A stretch of DNA of 64,000 nt from Ricinus communis. Its lineage: Eukaryota > Streptophyta > Magnoliopsida > Malpighiales > Euphorbiaceae. Below the pieces are notes generated by a model. That model was not told the DNA's origin. It worked only from the letters and a program-made list of their open reading frames with translations, and searched no databases. A program made the position numbers and the translations under genes. Below are positions 10,671-23,310 of this stretch, piece after piece; position 1 is the first letter of the stretch, and each line of letters starts with the position of its first letter. The stretch is from assembly GCF_019578655.1 (NCBI RefSeq), contig NC_063263.1, forward strand, positions 23,001,001 to 23,065,000, written 5' to 3'.

Positions 10671-13600
10671 TGATCCAATATGTGGGATCGTGTCCAGCGA
10701 TAGGCAATGGGTAGGCATAAGGCTATCGAAACCCGTAACAAGCCTCACTAATCAATAAGTTAATTAAAATATAATTCCATTCAATATACCAAACACTTTA
10801 TCTATTAATATTCATCCACACAGTTATAATAGAATTTAAATTGGTTCATCAGTAATAATAAAATTAATACATCATCAGATTTTTCATCATGTCAAATAGA
10901 AATATTAAGTCTGGATGTAAATGCTGCGGAGTATCTAGAAATTTAAATAGTTTAGAATACAAGAAAAATAATTATGTTAAGCCCGAGAAAGGAAAGAGTC
11001 GGGCTGCAAAAATGAGTGGAACTACAAAGACCGAGCTGACACCTGAAAAATTAATAAATTAAGACTGTCAATATCAGAGTGAGTTAAAATCATATAGTTT
11101 GAATTAAAAGCAACTATGTATATAAAACATATAGAATATCACAAAATAATAAAATGTGTGTCATATATCATAATTTAGAAAAATATAATTTTAACATATA
11201 CGGGATGAGTACCTCAGTAGAATCCTAAACCTCCAATTATATTAGCCCTTCAGCTCTTTTATTCCAATAAGACTGACGCATAGAGAGCAAAGCTCAACCA
11301 GGATCCTTGAATCCAATCTGGTCACTTAAATACCAACACAAGCGATGCCTAAAAAGCAATGCTCAACCAAGGACCTTTTCTCCTGCAAGTCAAATTCTAT
11401 AAGCCTAAAGAGCAGTTCGACTAGGGCATATCACCAAATACTTTCCTATTACGTGTCTCTGATTTATACCAGTATGCACACGGTCCTTATACAACTTATC
11501 AAGTGGCAATGCTATACTACTGTCTCATCCCAAACCACATTTCAAATTTATCATCAATAATTATAAAGTAACATGATACAGAGACATTTATAATATTATT
11601 TGATCTAACATTAAATATTAAAATTAAATAACGTCAGTTATAACAAACATGAATTAATAATGCAATATTTATAATAATAATAATAAATGTTATGACAAAA
11701 AAATAATAATTATAATAATAATATTAAAAATAACAAAAATAAAATGTAATAATACTAATACTGCTAATAATAATAATAATAATATTTATTAATCAAATGA
11801 AACTTGCATTTAAATCTAGATATGACACATGTAGTAGATTATATGACTTTAACTCATAGTTCTACCAGATTTCCTGTAGTTGCTCCTACACTTCTAGCGG
11901 AGCTGAACCGTCGAATTTTCTATTCACTGAAATAATTAAATTAATAAAATATTTCATAGTTAATTCTAGGACTAGACTCCTAGAATTAAACTACTTAAAA
12001 ATTATGACTGATTTCAACTTGAAAATTCTACCGAAAATTTAGTAGAACTTCCCCTAAAATATGGACATTCATTCACCCCCATATAAACGGGTTTAGAACC
12101 TACTAAAAATACTTCTAATATTCATCAAATATTTAACAGAAGTCGGGTCATACCAAAATTGCATTATTTTTTTTCGATTATGCAATACAACTCAGATCAC
12201 AATTAATAAGTAACAGTCCAACATAAATATTTATTCAACGACCAACTCAAATAATTTAATGGTATCTAATTTAATTATTCATAGCTACAATTATCACCAA
12301 ATTGAATAATAATTAGCCATACTAATTAATTCATAATATTTATAATTAAACTATCAATTAATTAAATTATATTAAATTAATTATTTATAATTAAGAATTA
12401 ATGGAGATAATATTTTCTAAAATTCTTTAAATAATTTTTAAGGTCCAAATAAATTTTAACAAGCCAAATATTCAAATTTCTACACGTTTGGAAAAAATCG
12501 GGATCTGAAAGCCAGTATAATCAACGGTATTAAAATTGGAATCTAGAGGTCTTGAGATACGTGGAGTCCATATTAGGGCCGAGCACGGATCGGTCCAATT
12601 CGGTTATTTATAAATCACCAGTACCATACCAAACCTCGGTTATTTTAAAATTGAAGGTACCGGTACCGTACCAAACATAAAAGGATCCAATACCGTATTG
12701 TACCAATTTTATGGTTCAATACAGTTCGGTTCGGTGCTATTTTCAATTCTAAAAAATTTAAAAATACAACTTTAATCTCATCTTTAATCAAATATATTTA
12801 GAGAAAATATGATTACCAATCTAAAAAAAGTAGCATGAAAATCTGAATTAAAATTGCAATCACATTCTTGAACAACCTGTTTCGCAATTCAATCACTTGC
12901 AAATACAATAATTCATTCAATATTCAAATACAAACTATTAAAATATATATTAATGCTAGCATAAAAATATTTTACAGATGGCAATCATTAAAATAAATAA
13001 ATTTACAAACTTTATGTAGCACTAAATACATGTCCAAAATTAGCAAAGGAATATTATTACCTCCCCTCAAAATTAGCACTCCACATTTAATCTTGGCATA
13101 AAGGACTCATCAATCTCAAGATCTTGAATAATTTCTACAATAAAAGTAAAAAATTACGTCAATAAGACTTAACAGCATCAACAATAAATAAACATATGTA
13201 AGAAGTAAAGAAATGTTACCTGACTCTATGCTTTCAATATCCTCTATTGATTCTTCTAGTTGGATAGATTTATTTGAACTTCTAAGCCAATCTTGATAAC
13301 AAATGAGGATCTTTGCTGTTGTAGGAAGTAAATAACTTCTATATTGTTAAAAGATGTTTTGACAATTTTTTTCTCAAGTTTTGTTGATCCTTTTCAAAAA
13401 AAAAATTTAAATTTATAAAATATAATTTAATATTTTTTTATATTTTAATATTAATTTATAATATTTTAATAGTTCATAAATTAATTATTTCTAAATATTT
13501 AATTTTTTAAGTTTTATTAGTATAATAATATAAAAATTATTTTTAAAATATTTATTTCTTAATTTTAATATTTATATAAATTAATACTTTTAGTATAATT

Positions 13601-14958
13601 AATATTATTATTCTTAAAATAAAAATATTATATAATTAAAAATATTATATAATAATATCTTTTTATAATTTTTACTAATTTATATAACTTTTTATTAAAT
13701 TAAGTAATTTTTTAATTAACTTGTCAAAAATTTCTAGATTGTAAATAAATTTTAAATCTAGTATTATAGTATGTATATTAGATTACTAATATCAATATAC
13801 TATGTGACATATTAATATATATAACTTATATTTTTTATAGAGTATAAAGTATATTATAATATTATATTTATTTTTAATATGTATTATTTTTATATTTCGA
13901 TAACAATTCCTTGAATTATATAAATCATAAATATAAAATAATATTTTATAGAGTATATGTATTATTTTTTTAATATATGTATTATTTATATAATATAAAT
14001 AATTATTTATAAATATATGTAAAAAATTCGGTTCTACGGTTTGGTCCGGATCAGTACAAGACGGATCGGTTCTGGTACGGTTATGGTAGGGTTTTTGCTA
14101 AAGAACCAGTACCATACCGTAATAGTAAAAAAATTCAGATCGGTTCAATTCGGTTATAAAAACTTTCGATTTTTTCGGTTCTGGTACTTTTTGGTATTGT
14201 TATTCGGTTCAGACGGGAATCATCGAGATCCATGCTCAGCCCTAGTCTAGATATGTAAATATCCTTGTCAAAATCTCACCGGAAGCTATCAGATCGATGC
14301 CGAAAAGCTTCCGCTATGGTGAGTCATGGATACAGCTTCCGGCGATCAAAAAATAGAAGGAAAGGGTTGTCCTTAGGTTTTTGATGGTGAGGAGTCCATT
14401 TTCGATGTTAGATATTCAAAATAAGGCCGACAAGAGGCTGACCCAATGGTGGCTGCCGAAGTGCAGCTCCTCCACCTACTTCTTTGAGTATTTTGGCAAG
14501 CTAAAGGAGAAAGAGGGTGATGCCACAAAAGGAGGAGGAAATGATGGTGTTTTACTGGCTGGATGGTAAAGGGGAAAATGATGAAAATGGTGGTATGAGG
14601 GAGGGAGTGGTTATACAGCATGGGAGAGGAAGAAGGAGAAGGTGGGTGAGACTTTTTTAGTTTATTATTTTATAAAAGATTACATTTTGGTCATTCTAAT
14701 TAAGCCTAGCTACCAAAAATCATTATTCTTAATATTTTTATCCACTTTCCTCATATATATATATGAATATGTATACATCTATAATTATTTATATCCCAAA
14801 CTAACCAACTTTAATTTAGGTTCATTATGTATTTTAAAAATAAATGTACATGTTAGAATTTTGACTCATTTATTTAAAATAAAAAAACTACATTTACAAC
14901 TCATCAAAATACTCCCGAAAATAAATAAAATTAAAATCCAAAAATTACGAGTATTACA
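10671..14958 (-). mobile_element. 5' LTR of the gypsy chromovirus, interrupted by a hAT element
   Basis: The LTR is bounded on the minus strand by TGTAATACTC at 14958 and ...GGATCA at 10671. It spans 4288 bp; removing the 1671-bp hAT insert and one 8-bp target duplication leaves about 2609 bp. It carries its own TAA microsatellites near 11670-11790. Its end at 14958 abuts an older repeat fragment (14959-15194), so the chromovirus landed in or beside that repeat. Confidence 0.85.
12574..14244. mobile_element. Non-autonomous hAT-type DNA transposon nested in the chromovirus LTR
   Basis: The left terminus TAGGGCCGAGCACGGATC and the reverse complement of the right terminus, TAGGGCTGAGCATGGATC, agree at 16 of 18 bases. 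The right flank GTCTAGAT (14245-14252) equals the empty site in the other LTR (near 5019 of the 3' LTR text GAGTCTAGATATG). The left flank GTCCATAT (12566-12573) matches it at 6 of 8, so an 8-bp target duplication is present, as expected for hAT. The subterminal regions are full of CGGT/ACCG words; the middle is AT-rich and no transposase is visible. Length 1671 bp. Confidence 0.88.
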
Positions 14959-15194
14959 ATAAACAAATAAGGAAGTTGACTTCCAAATCCATCTATGAAT
15001 ATGTAGTGTAAAAGCTTCTTTATGAAATCTGAGAAACGCCAGTCATTAGTAAAAGTGTACCAGTGATTACCCGGGTGGCGATTTCCATCTTCGTGCTAGT
15101 CTTAGTGACTAGTTAGTTTGTTTCCAATTAGGTTGAAAAGCCTTATAGTATCGTAGTCGCTAAAGACACTTGGGTGCGTGCCCGAAACCGCCAC
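14959..15194 (+). repeat. 3'-end fragment of the 15.3/29.8-kb LTR-like repeat family
   Basis: From ACAAATAAGGAAGTTGACTT to about GAAACCGCCA this stretch is homologous to 17395-17635 and 31670-31911. Shared landmarks include GTAAAAG, CCGGGTGGCGA, CTAGTCT, AGGTTGAA and GTCGTAGTCGCTA. Its left part is cut off by the chromovirus LTR end at 14958. Bases 15195-15310 hold no recognisable feature. Confidence 0.8.
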
Positions 15195-15310
15195 CAGTAG
15201 TTTTCTAAAATTCTACCACATGCTTTATTACATTTTACTACGAGTTCTATATTTCCTCACATTGTTAATTTTTACCCTAAAGACATGCATATATTACATA
15301 ACTATCACAT

Positions 15311-17635
15311 TGTCAGTACCCCTTTTCTAGATCTAGATATTGAGGGAAAAATAGAAAATCCTACGATGAAAGTTACTGCCTTCTTGGGTCTTGGGAGGTG
15401 AAGGACAGATGAATCTGAGGCAAGGATCAAGGTTAATCCAACTAGTATTACCTTTTTGAAATCAATTTGGACCTAATTATCAGAAAAATTAAGTTTGAGG
15501 GTCAAAACGGTAGTTTTTACAAATTCAGGGACCTAATTGCAAGTTTTTCATAAACGTTTATGGTGTAGAGCCAATCGGCTATATATAGAGCTGATTTGGA
15601 TATATGTAGAGCCGATTTGGTTGTAAGTAGAGCACATCAAATAATCGATATTTTTGCAATCTGACGTTTTATTTTATGAAAATTTCACATCCAGATACAG
15701 GTTCTAGAAGGTTTCCTTGATGATAATCATTGTTCTATCAATAATATTTATATTTTAAAAATAAAGTGAGATATTTATCGATATATTTCTAAAATCTATC
15801 GTTTTCTCTAGGGTTTCACTTGAAACCCTACCTCTATAAATAAAAAGAGGTGTTTAGGATTTTGAGGGGGGGTCAATAATTAAAATCGGTCGTAAGTGGT
15901 ATTAAGACTTGAGAGACACTAAGAAAGAAAGAATAGGGAGAAAATCCAGAGAGAAGAAAAGGAAAAGTATTGTTGTTCTTAGTCGTCGTTAGAAGATCCA
16001 AGCCACTAAAGAATGAACCATTTTAGGAAACAAGCCACTGAAGAAGGATCATTTTTGGAAACTATTTCTAAATAAACAGAAGGTTTGTCTACATTAGATC
16101 CAACACTGGATTCCTATCCAATCTCTGATTCAACTGCATCCTCATCGTTTGAGACTCGTAGATCTAACATTCATGGTGACAACCTGAGGGTTCCTTCTAC
16201 CATACATCTGTATTCATTATAAAATCAGTTTTTTCATTCCTTATCTTATTTTTTTTATTATTTGCTCTTACAAATTAGGATTTGATCTATGATAAATATG
16301 ATTAGATTAGATTTTTCTTTATAAATATGCATGTTAATAAGGTTTTGAATATGATAATAAGAAATTAGGGTTTTGAAATCTGACATTTTACCAATTAAGG
16401 TTTTAGATTTAATTAGAAATATGTTATAGGATTTATATTTAGATTTATTTGTCATTATGATTAAGTAATTAAACCTATTAAGCATGATTCTTTTGTTCTG
16501 ATTTGCCTTCTATTAGTTAATGATATTTAGGGTTCTTAGTAATTTAGGATTTTGATTGCTTAATCGACTTTTGTTTCTTTATTTTTTTATGTATTTTAAT
16601 CTATTTTCTCTCATTCTAATTGATTTTTAACGTCTGTGCATGTAAAATTCAGCTCTGGCGATGTGAAATTGTATTAATGATTGAAGAAATCAACTTGGGG
16701 ACCCTAGAGCTGATAGGCTCAATGAAGAGCCAATTGGCTCTATATTAAACCGATTGGCTCTTCATATAGAGCTTATTGATTGTTCAAGCCAGACACCCAT
16801 TTTTGTGTAATTTTGGTGATTTTTTGTGTACTTTTAGCCTCTGTATAGTTTTTAGGTCTTTCTTTCCGCAATCGTAGTTGTAGGCCGAGTTGTAATAATT
16901 AAGTTTTACTTTATGCTTTATTTTGTTTATTTTTGTTCATTGTATGTTAATCAAATATATGATTATATGATTGATTGATTAAAAATGGGCCACATAGACT
17001 TAGACTAAAAAACTGATCCAACATGAATCTAGTAGTCTAATAGGCTAATCAACTTTAACTGGGCCTAAAACCCTAAAATCCAAGTAGACTAGCGAGCCTT
17101 GGCATGTTTAGTTAGGGCTTGAACTTAGTTAGGGTTAAGATCACAATGAACTGGCCTTCTTAAAATAAGTATTCCATTAAGCTTAAAGGTTGAAATTCAT
17201 GAGCATAATTGGCAATTGGGCTAGATTAGATGAGCCTTGTATATAATTGACTAGTAAGCTAGATTAACAACCTAATATGGGCTGGGTTTGAATAAAATGG
17301 GCTAGATTTAGGTGTATTATGTGTTGTTTTGGCATGTTTATGTATAAATTGCTTGCATTTATAGGGAATAATTTGTTAAACAATTAAATTAAAGACTAAT
17401 ACACACAAATAAGGAAGTTGGCTTCTCGATCTATCTCTGGAGTCTATGGCATAAGCTTCCTTATAGAATCTGTTCATTAGTAAAAGAGTCCCAGTGATTC
17501 CCCGGGCGGTGACTCCTATCTCTACACTAGTCTCAGTGATGAGTTAGCGTGCTCCTAATTAGGTTGAAAAGCCTTAAGTGCCGTAGTCACTAAAGAAACT
17601 TTGGTGCACACTCGAAACCATCGCCTACACCCATT
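15311..17635 (+). mobile_element. LTR-like repeat, copy 1
   Basis: It aligns over its length with 29788-31911. Shared stretches include the start (AGATATTGAGGG / AGATATAGAGAG), ATCAATTTGGACCTAA, the block around ATGGTGACAA, AAAATGGGCTAGAT, and the tail with GGTGGCGACTCC-type text. Length (about 2.1-2.3 kb), same orientation and conserved ends suggest LTRs of one family. No pol frames are seen between the copies. Boundaries are approximate. The sequence has several GAGCC..GGCTC palindromic words. No coding sequence is seen in it. Confidence 0.6.
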
Positions 17636-18383
17636 CAAGTAAAAGAGTAGGAAAATTAAAGGCGTACTCGGCCCGCACTTTCGCCTTGCAGTGTGCTGAC
17701 ACGGTCACTAGGATCAGGGTCTTCGTCCAGTCACAAGGGAACTAATGATCACGCTGCAGCCCCACTACAGTCGGCTCTTCTGGGACCACCATTGGGTGCC
17801 CGTGCACCCTCGACAGTTGCCAGCTTGAGTCCTAACACACCAAAAGCTAGTTAGCATCTTGAGCTCTGTCCACCATTTTCTTTTGAAAATCTTCATAAAA
17901 TGAGGACTTTAGAAAGTATTAGAAGTTGAGATAAAAGATAAATGCTAGGAGCAAAGAATGTGACATATGATGGTGATGTCTGACTCTTACATAGGCTATC
18001 GGGAACATCCTCACCTCGCACGAGCTCAGTTTTGACCTCGTGCAAGGACAAGCTTAAGTTATCATAAGCTCAGGCCTGAGCATACACGAGGACATGTTTG
18101 AACTCCCGCGAGGATAGTCTTGACCTCGCACGAACTCACTCCTAGCCCAACCCAACAAGTTACTTAAATGTGCTTTCATTTTTTTAAGAGGCCCAACGGT
18201 CTCACCTTATATAACCTTCGCAGGGCTCGCCCTAAGGCCACTTCTCTTTTTTAGGTTCTTCTACACGTGCTCCCCGGTTGTACGTTGCTTCACTTCAGTC
18301 CATCCTCGTCCCTCATAAAGAAAAGGGGCAGGATGCAACCGCATCCCACCAACAATATTATTTTACTTCTAAGATGGAGAGGG
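17636..18383. other. Region before the solo LTR; CTCGCACGAG word block
   Basis: No gene was recognised. The stretch 18010-18140 contains CTCGCACGAG at 18015-18024 and several one-to-three-base variants, the same word set found at 23990-25115. The solo LTR at 18384-23309 therefore probably interrupted one original block. Confidence 0.5.
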
Positions 18384-19705
18384 TTATTAGAGTATGCCCT
18401 AAAGACAAAGAGTTGTCAGATGATTTATATTAATTTGTACGTTATAATTGATAGCGTACAATTACACTAAAGGCATTGCTCGACTCTAATGGTACAAGTA
18501 TTTAAGTATTATCAAGGACTAATCTAAACTGTTAGAGATGAACACCGTGAAATGTAAACACAAATGTAAAAGAAATTATAAAGCGAGTTTGTAATGATGA
18601 GGTTCTCATTACATACATTTCTAAACTTTGTACATAGTCGATGTTTGATCAAGAATTAGATATTTATCGTTGGATATTGATCAAATGCTCGAGACTACCA
18701 TAATGTGTCATCACTTACTTATGAAATAAGAAATCTGTCTCATAAGGTTACGGAATAGGAATCCCGAGATAAGCATATGGGTACTTGTTATAAGAACAAG
18801 TTCATTGAACGTGATGGCACTGAATAGTCCATATGGAATTTATCCCAAGTGCCTATAGGCAATCCTCCTGTGACAATCATGTAAGACGTGATCCTTAGAC
18901 TTGAAATAACAGTGTATTATCTTATATGAGGATTATTATACTTTGATACTATCTTATGTTCTCCTATCCATGGAGCGCTCAAGGGACAGTCATTGGGTAT
19001 AGTAAGATTCATACAAAGATAAATAAGTTATCAATAAAGAATTCATTGCCCAATAATATGTCATGGGACCTTATCCTAATGATCCTTGATATGCTTTAAC
19101 ATGGAAATCCTTAGCCATGGTTGTTTGAATAAAGATTATGAAAAGTGTTTCATAGATCTTGTTCAAGATGTTATATGCAATTATCAAAAGTAAATATGCT
19201 TGATTTAATTATAGAGTTGACATTTGCATTCATGCTTTATGAATCAAATGGGATGAAAGTATAATGAAAGAATTGAATTACATTGTAAGAGTGTTCACTG
19301 CAAAGGTTGATTAAAGCACTTTAATAATTCCTATACATTTGGATGGTCATGATGCATTTCTAGATGCCAACCTTGATCTATGAATATGGATTAAGGTACA
19401 ACAGAGAATTAACATTGAATTAAAGGAGTTTAATTCATAATCCATATTCTTTGCCAATATGTTAGTAACCTCTTAGGTCACACACAAATAGGCATTAAGT
19501 GAGGATTAAAATGAGACTTTAAGCATTGGGCTTAAGCTCATATATATTGAGCCTAATTAAAGGTTAATTAATTAAGAGCTAATGGGCCATGTATAATGGG
19601 TTATTATGTATGGATAAGTTCTTATATTAATTAAAGTCCATTTAGGATAACAAGCCCAACTTAATGTAAGCTAGAGTTTAATAGAAATCCTATATCTTTA
19701 AGGAC

Positions 19706-19959
19706 TGATGTGGTGTGCTTATGCAACTACAACTAAGGCAGTGAGCCTATCGATGCAGCCTAGCACAATGGCAAGTATTAAAAATATCGTATCCCTCGGA
19801 AAAGTGAAATCCTAGAGTTACTGCTTCATTCCTTGTTATTTAACCTAAAAACTAAATTTTAAGTGTAATGCGAGAATGAATAAGCAAAAAGAATAATCAA
19901 GAAAGCAAACCCAAAGAGGACCTAGACTAGATGGCTATCAAACAAAAGATAATAGATTG
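19706..19959 (-). repeat. 3' LTR remnant of the Athila element
   Basis: It matches 21343-21640 nearly base for base, apart from a gap of about 40 bp. Both contain AACTAAGGCAGTGA, CCTATCGATGCAGCCTAGCA, and AACCCAAAGAGGACCTAGAC. Homology stops at ATAGATTGTT, after which gag sequence begins. Confidence 0.88.
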
Positions 19960-21178
19960 TTCTCCTGGTTCTGAGGTAGTTGAACGAGAACAGTCTACTC
20001 TTGGGGTTGTTGCTGGTGCAACCGCTGAAATCCTAGTGGACCTTCGGTGTTATTATTTTGCTATCCGAAGTTGGGATGGTTTCTCCACCCTAGGTTGTAT
20101 GTGTTATTGTATGGGTTATTCTGCTGCCTGGGCAAATTTCCCATATAATCAACCTATTCATGGTCAGTAGAAGAAGAAGATGAAGGAGAAGCAAACATAC
20201 CTCCCGCATTACAATTTACACTGTAATGCGGGCCACCAGAAAACTCACAGTCAAACTGTGCTGCATGGACTGGCATTTGGATCTGAACAATCTTCTTGGC
20301 CAACAACTCCACTTGAGCTGCCAAGGCTGATGTAAAATATACTTAGTTCACCACTCCTTGCCGTCCTGGCCTATTCCTAGAAGACTGACACTAATATGTG
20401 TTCACGGGCATCTCCTCAATTAACTTATGGCCTACTCTGGCATCTTACTATTGATGGCCCCACCTGGAGCTGCATCTACCATCTGCCTCGTGGCTGAGTT
20501 CAAGCCGCTGTAAAAAGTCTGCATCTGCATCCATAATGGCAAATAGTGGTGTAGGCAACATCTCAGCAAGTCCTTGTACCTCTCCCATGCATCATATATG
20601 CTCTCATCATCAAACTGCACCAAAGAAGAAATATCATTACACATTTTTGCAGTCCTAGCAATAGGAAAGTACTTATAAAGAAATTTCTCAGCCAAAGAAC
20701 TCTAGGTGGTGATGGTGTTGGCTGGTAGGCACTGTAGCCATCTCTTTGCTCTATCCCTCAAGAAAAATGGAAACAGCCTAAGTCGAATGGCATCATCGGT
20801 AGCTCCATTTATCTTAAAGGTACCATAAATGTCCAAGAAGTACGTGATGTGGGTGTTAGGATCTTCATTGGGCGAGCCCCTAAATTGTACACTCTGTTGC
20901 ACCATTTGAATGACATTTGGCTTAATTTTAAAATTATTCACTATAACATGTGGCCTCAATATACTGGTGTACATCCCCTCCAAGGAAGGTCTAGCAAACT
21001 CGTACATCATCCTATTTGCTTCAACGACGTTGTTGTTGTCGTCTCCCATTTTTACTGGTGTATGGATAGGAATCTCAATCTACTCCTCCTCCACGTCTAA
21101 TCGCTTCCTCAGCTACCTGAAGGATTACTTTGGTTCGGGCAGAGGGTCTACTAGTGCAGGATTAGAGCTCATGGTCAT
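19960..21178 (-). pseudogene. Athila gag
   Basis: The minus strand from ATG at 21178 gives MTMSSNPALVDPLPEPK, then a stop and a frame-broken stretch. The conserved gag follows: NFKIKPNVIQMVQQSVQF, SPNEDPNTHITYFLDIYGTF, DDAIRLRLFPFFLRDRAKRW (21049-20702), then KFLYKYFPIARTAKMCNDIS, YDAWERYKDLLRCCLHHYLP and QTFYSGLNSATRQMVDAAPG (20695-20432). A tail reading VDYMGNLPRQQNNPYNN runs to about 19960. This is the Retrotrans_gag family of Athila elements. At least three stops interrupt it. It ends abruptly at the junction with the 3' LTR remnant, so the pol genes were deleted. Confidence 0.88.
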
Positions 21179-21318
21179 AAACTACCTGAAATAAATAAGG
21201 CATCAACAAACCAAACAAATAAATGAATGAACAAATGAATAAAAAGTAATGACAAAAATAGAAAAGAAAAATGGCTAAAGTAATAAATAGCAAATTTCAC
21301 ACTAATTTTCAAACAAAA

Positions 21319-21336
21319 TCCCCGACAACAACACTA
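21319..21336 (-). other. Decayed tRNA-Asp-type primer binding site of the Athila element
   Basis: The minus strand reads TAGTGTTGTTGTCGGGGA, six bases from the LTR end. It lines up with the usual Athila PBS TGGCGCCGTTGCCGGGGA, with all five differences being G-to-A or C-to-T transitions. This is the pattern left by deamination of methylated cytosines. Confidence 0.75.
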
Positions 21337-21342
21337 AAAACT

Positions 21343-22818
21343 TGATGCGGTGTGCTTATGCAACTACAACTAAGGCAGTGAACCTATCGATGCAGCCTAG
21401 CACAACGGCAAATATTAAAAATATCGTATCCCTCGGGAAAGTGAAATCCTAGAGTTACTACTTCGTTCCTTCTTATCTAGCCTAAAATTAATAATGGAGG
21501 TTTCTAGATTTACTAATGACTAAAAACTAAATTCTAAGTGTAATGCGAGAATGAATGAGCAAAGAGAATAATTAAGACAAGAAAGCAAACCCAAAGAGGA
21601 CCTAGACTAGTTGGCTATCAAACAAAAGATAACAGATTGTTGAGTCCGATTACGCTACCCGTGGACGGATTCTAAACTGAATCCGGTTTTCCTCTCGAGA
21701 TAATCGAATTCCTACACTTAAGAACCTAAAGTTGGAATCTCTTCCTAACGATTGATTATTAAGTAAGCCTTAAGCTTTAATCCACCTCAATTAAGCTTTG
21801 TTAATTCTTAATCCGGTAAATTAATTATCCTTACCTATAAGAGAAAATTAACTTGTTCTTGCAATTAAATTTCCAAACTCAATTAGAAATTCTCAATTGC
21901 TAAAAGAGTTCTATGAATAGTAATCAATACAACCAATGTAACGGCAACTAGATTTATGTTATTGATTGCAAAAGAATACAAGAAAGGAAACTCAACCAAT
22001 CTCAACAATTCAACATAAAGCCAACATAGCAAGGAACCCCAATAGGGTCAACCAATCTAACTACACATGTTCATGTCTAAAGTAAATAGGAATTCAATTA
22101 TAATGAAAGAATAAAGAAATTAAACATATACACCCTTTTCCTAGAATTGGACGAACAGCTGAAAGCCTTAATCTACACTACAGTTGATCTCTAGAACTGC
22201 TTCTTGATTTGCTCCAAAACTCCTCTTCAAGCTTCAATCCAAAACCTAGAATCACGAATCTGACATTCCAAGGTGGAATCAGTCTCTTGGAAGCCGTCCT
22301 GAAACACGTCTAGCAAAATTACAAAGGAGGATGAAAAGTCAAAATTGCCGATCCGGAACTCCCTTTCTCTTTTTTGGCTCGTTCCTTTTATACATTGCAC
22401 CAATACGGGTGTGTTCCAGCCTGTGTCTCTCAACACGGGCTGTATCCGGGCCGTATTGGTCTCCAAATGATAGAATGAACTGAATCGAGCAAGGTCGTGC
22501 TATCAACACGGGCCATGTTCTTGCCCATGTTAGCCAACACGGGTCGTGCTCTAGGGTGTGGTACCCTCAGAAAACATGCTGCTTCAAAGTGCTTAAGCTA
22601 CACGGGCTGGAATTTCTGCACGATTAAAAGCTTTTGATTACGTCTGTTTTTTCGCTCGAAATTGATTTAAAATTGCTAAAGCACTGATGTTGGACCTATA
22701 AAATCTCCTGAAACATGAAAGGACATAAAACACAGGTGATATTGGAATAAAAACACAATTAATGCAAAGAAAATGCGCAATAATATGTCAGCAAATATGT
22801 GTAAACCTATGCATATCA
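21343..22818 (-). repeat. 5' LTR of the Athila element
   Basis: A 1476-bp LTR bounded by TG...CA on the minus strand. Bases 22390-22620 hold a cluster of ACACGGGC/GCCCGTGT-like words. It is homologous in outline to 60965-62410 (shared CTCTCGAGATAA, GAATCTCTTCCTAAC, TTAATTCTTAATC), which is a more diverged relative. Confidence 0.9.
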
Positions 22819-23310
22819 AGGACTTTGTTTAAAGGTTGTATATATAGAAAAAGATGATATGGGGAGAAAAAAAAGGTTAAAGGGTGATTGCATATCTAAG
22901 AGAGAAAAATGTTTCTTTGAGATACATATCCTAGATGAATCAATCAATAAGATCAATTGATTCAACCCCCTTGCTTGAAACTAGCATTCAATCTCTAACA
23001 TTTCTTCTCAATCTCCTAAAGTGGTTTAGCGAGATCTTTGCTTAGAAGCTTGTGTGGATCACCAAAAAAGGCTGGTCACTTGAGTAGTTTTAAAGTGCGT
23101 AAATCATCGTTGAAGAATCAAGAATTAATAAAGCAAGAAGCACTCCTTGGATAGGCCGAAAACTCCCTTTGTAAGCCTTTTCCATCTTTTGTTTGTTTGT
23201 GTTATGACTATCTTAATCAATAAGATCCTTGGTGGGAATTGAGAAAAAGTTTAAATTGCTTATGTTGTGCCTTTCCTTTTGTTGTAATAGCAATTCCTAA
23301 TAGGGACAAA

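Larger units (their letters stand above)
3908..14958 (-). mobile_element. Ty3/gypsy chromovirus (Tekay/Del-like), degraded, with nested hAT insertion
   Basis: Minus-strand order is 5' LTR (14958-10671), PBS (10661-10650), gag (10489-9234), protease (9132-8812), RT (8411-8006), RNase H (7981-7118), integrase with chromodomain-like end (7117-5728), polypurine tract (5688-5674) and 3' LTR (5673-3908, truncated). Integrase after RT defines Ty3/gypsy. The C-terminal VLWHNHSIEECTW resembles a chromodomain, and the 2.6 kb LTR and initiator-methionine PBS fit the Tekay/Del lineage. Every domain is split by stops or frameshifts and the RT active site is mutated, so the copy cannot move by itself. Confidence 0.88.
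19706..22818 (-). mobile_element. Athila-type Ty3/gypsy element with internal deletion
   Basis: A perfect 5-bp target duplication AGGAC flanks it (19701-19705 and 22819-22823). On the minus strand it has a 5' LTR (22818-21343, starting TGATATGC and ending GCATCA), a PBS (21336-21319), a gag pseudogene (21178 to about 19960) and the last 254 bp of the 3' LTR (19959-19706). Protease, RT, integrase and most of the 3' LTR are deleted. The two LTR pieces remain very similar, so insertion into the host LTR is relatively young. Confidence 0.9.
18384..23309 (+). mobile_element. Solo LTR of a retroelement, interrupted by an Athila insertion
   Basis: The two flanks of the Athila element (18384-19705 and 22824-23309) join into one sequence of about 1.8 kb. 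Bases 19200-19700 plus 22824-23309 align, in opposite orientation, with 60007-60964. Examples are AACATTGAATTAAAGG, TAATTAATTAAGAGCTAATG and the end CAATTCCTAATA against CAATTCCCAACA. No second copy or internal region adjoins it here. A target duplication is not clear: candidate flanks AGGGT and AGGGA match at 4 of 5 only if the right edge is shifted. Start and end are approximate. Confidence 0.65.

Noticed and set aside
14642..14962. 106-codon open frame at the end of the chromovirus LTR
   Set aside because: AT-rich LTR sequence, rich in Ile, Lys, Tyr and Leu, with no counterpart frame in the other LTR.
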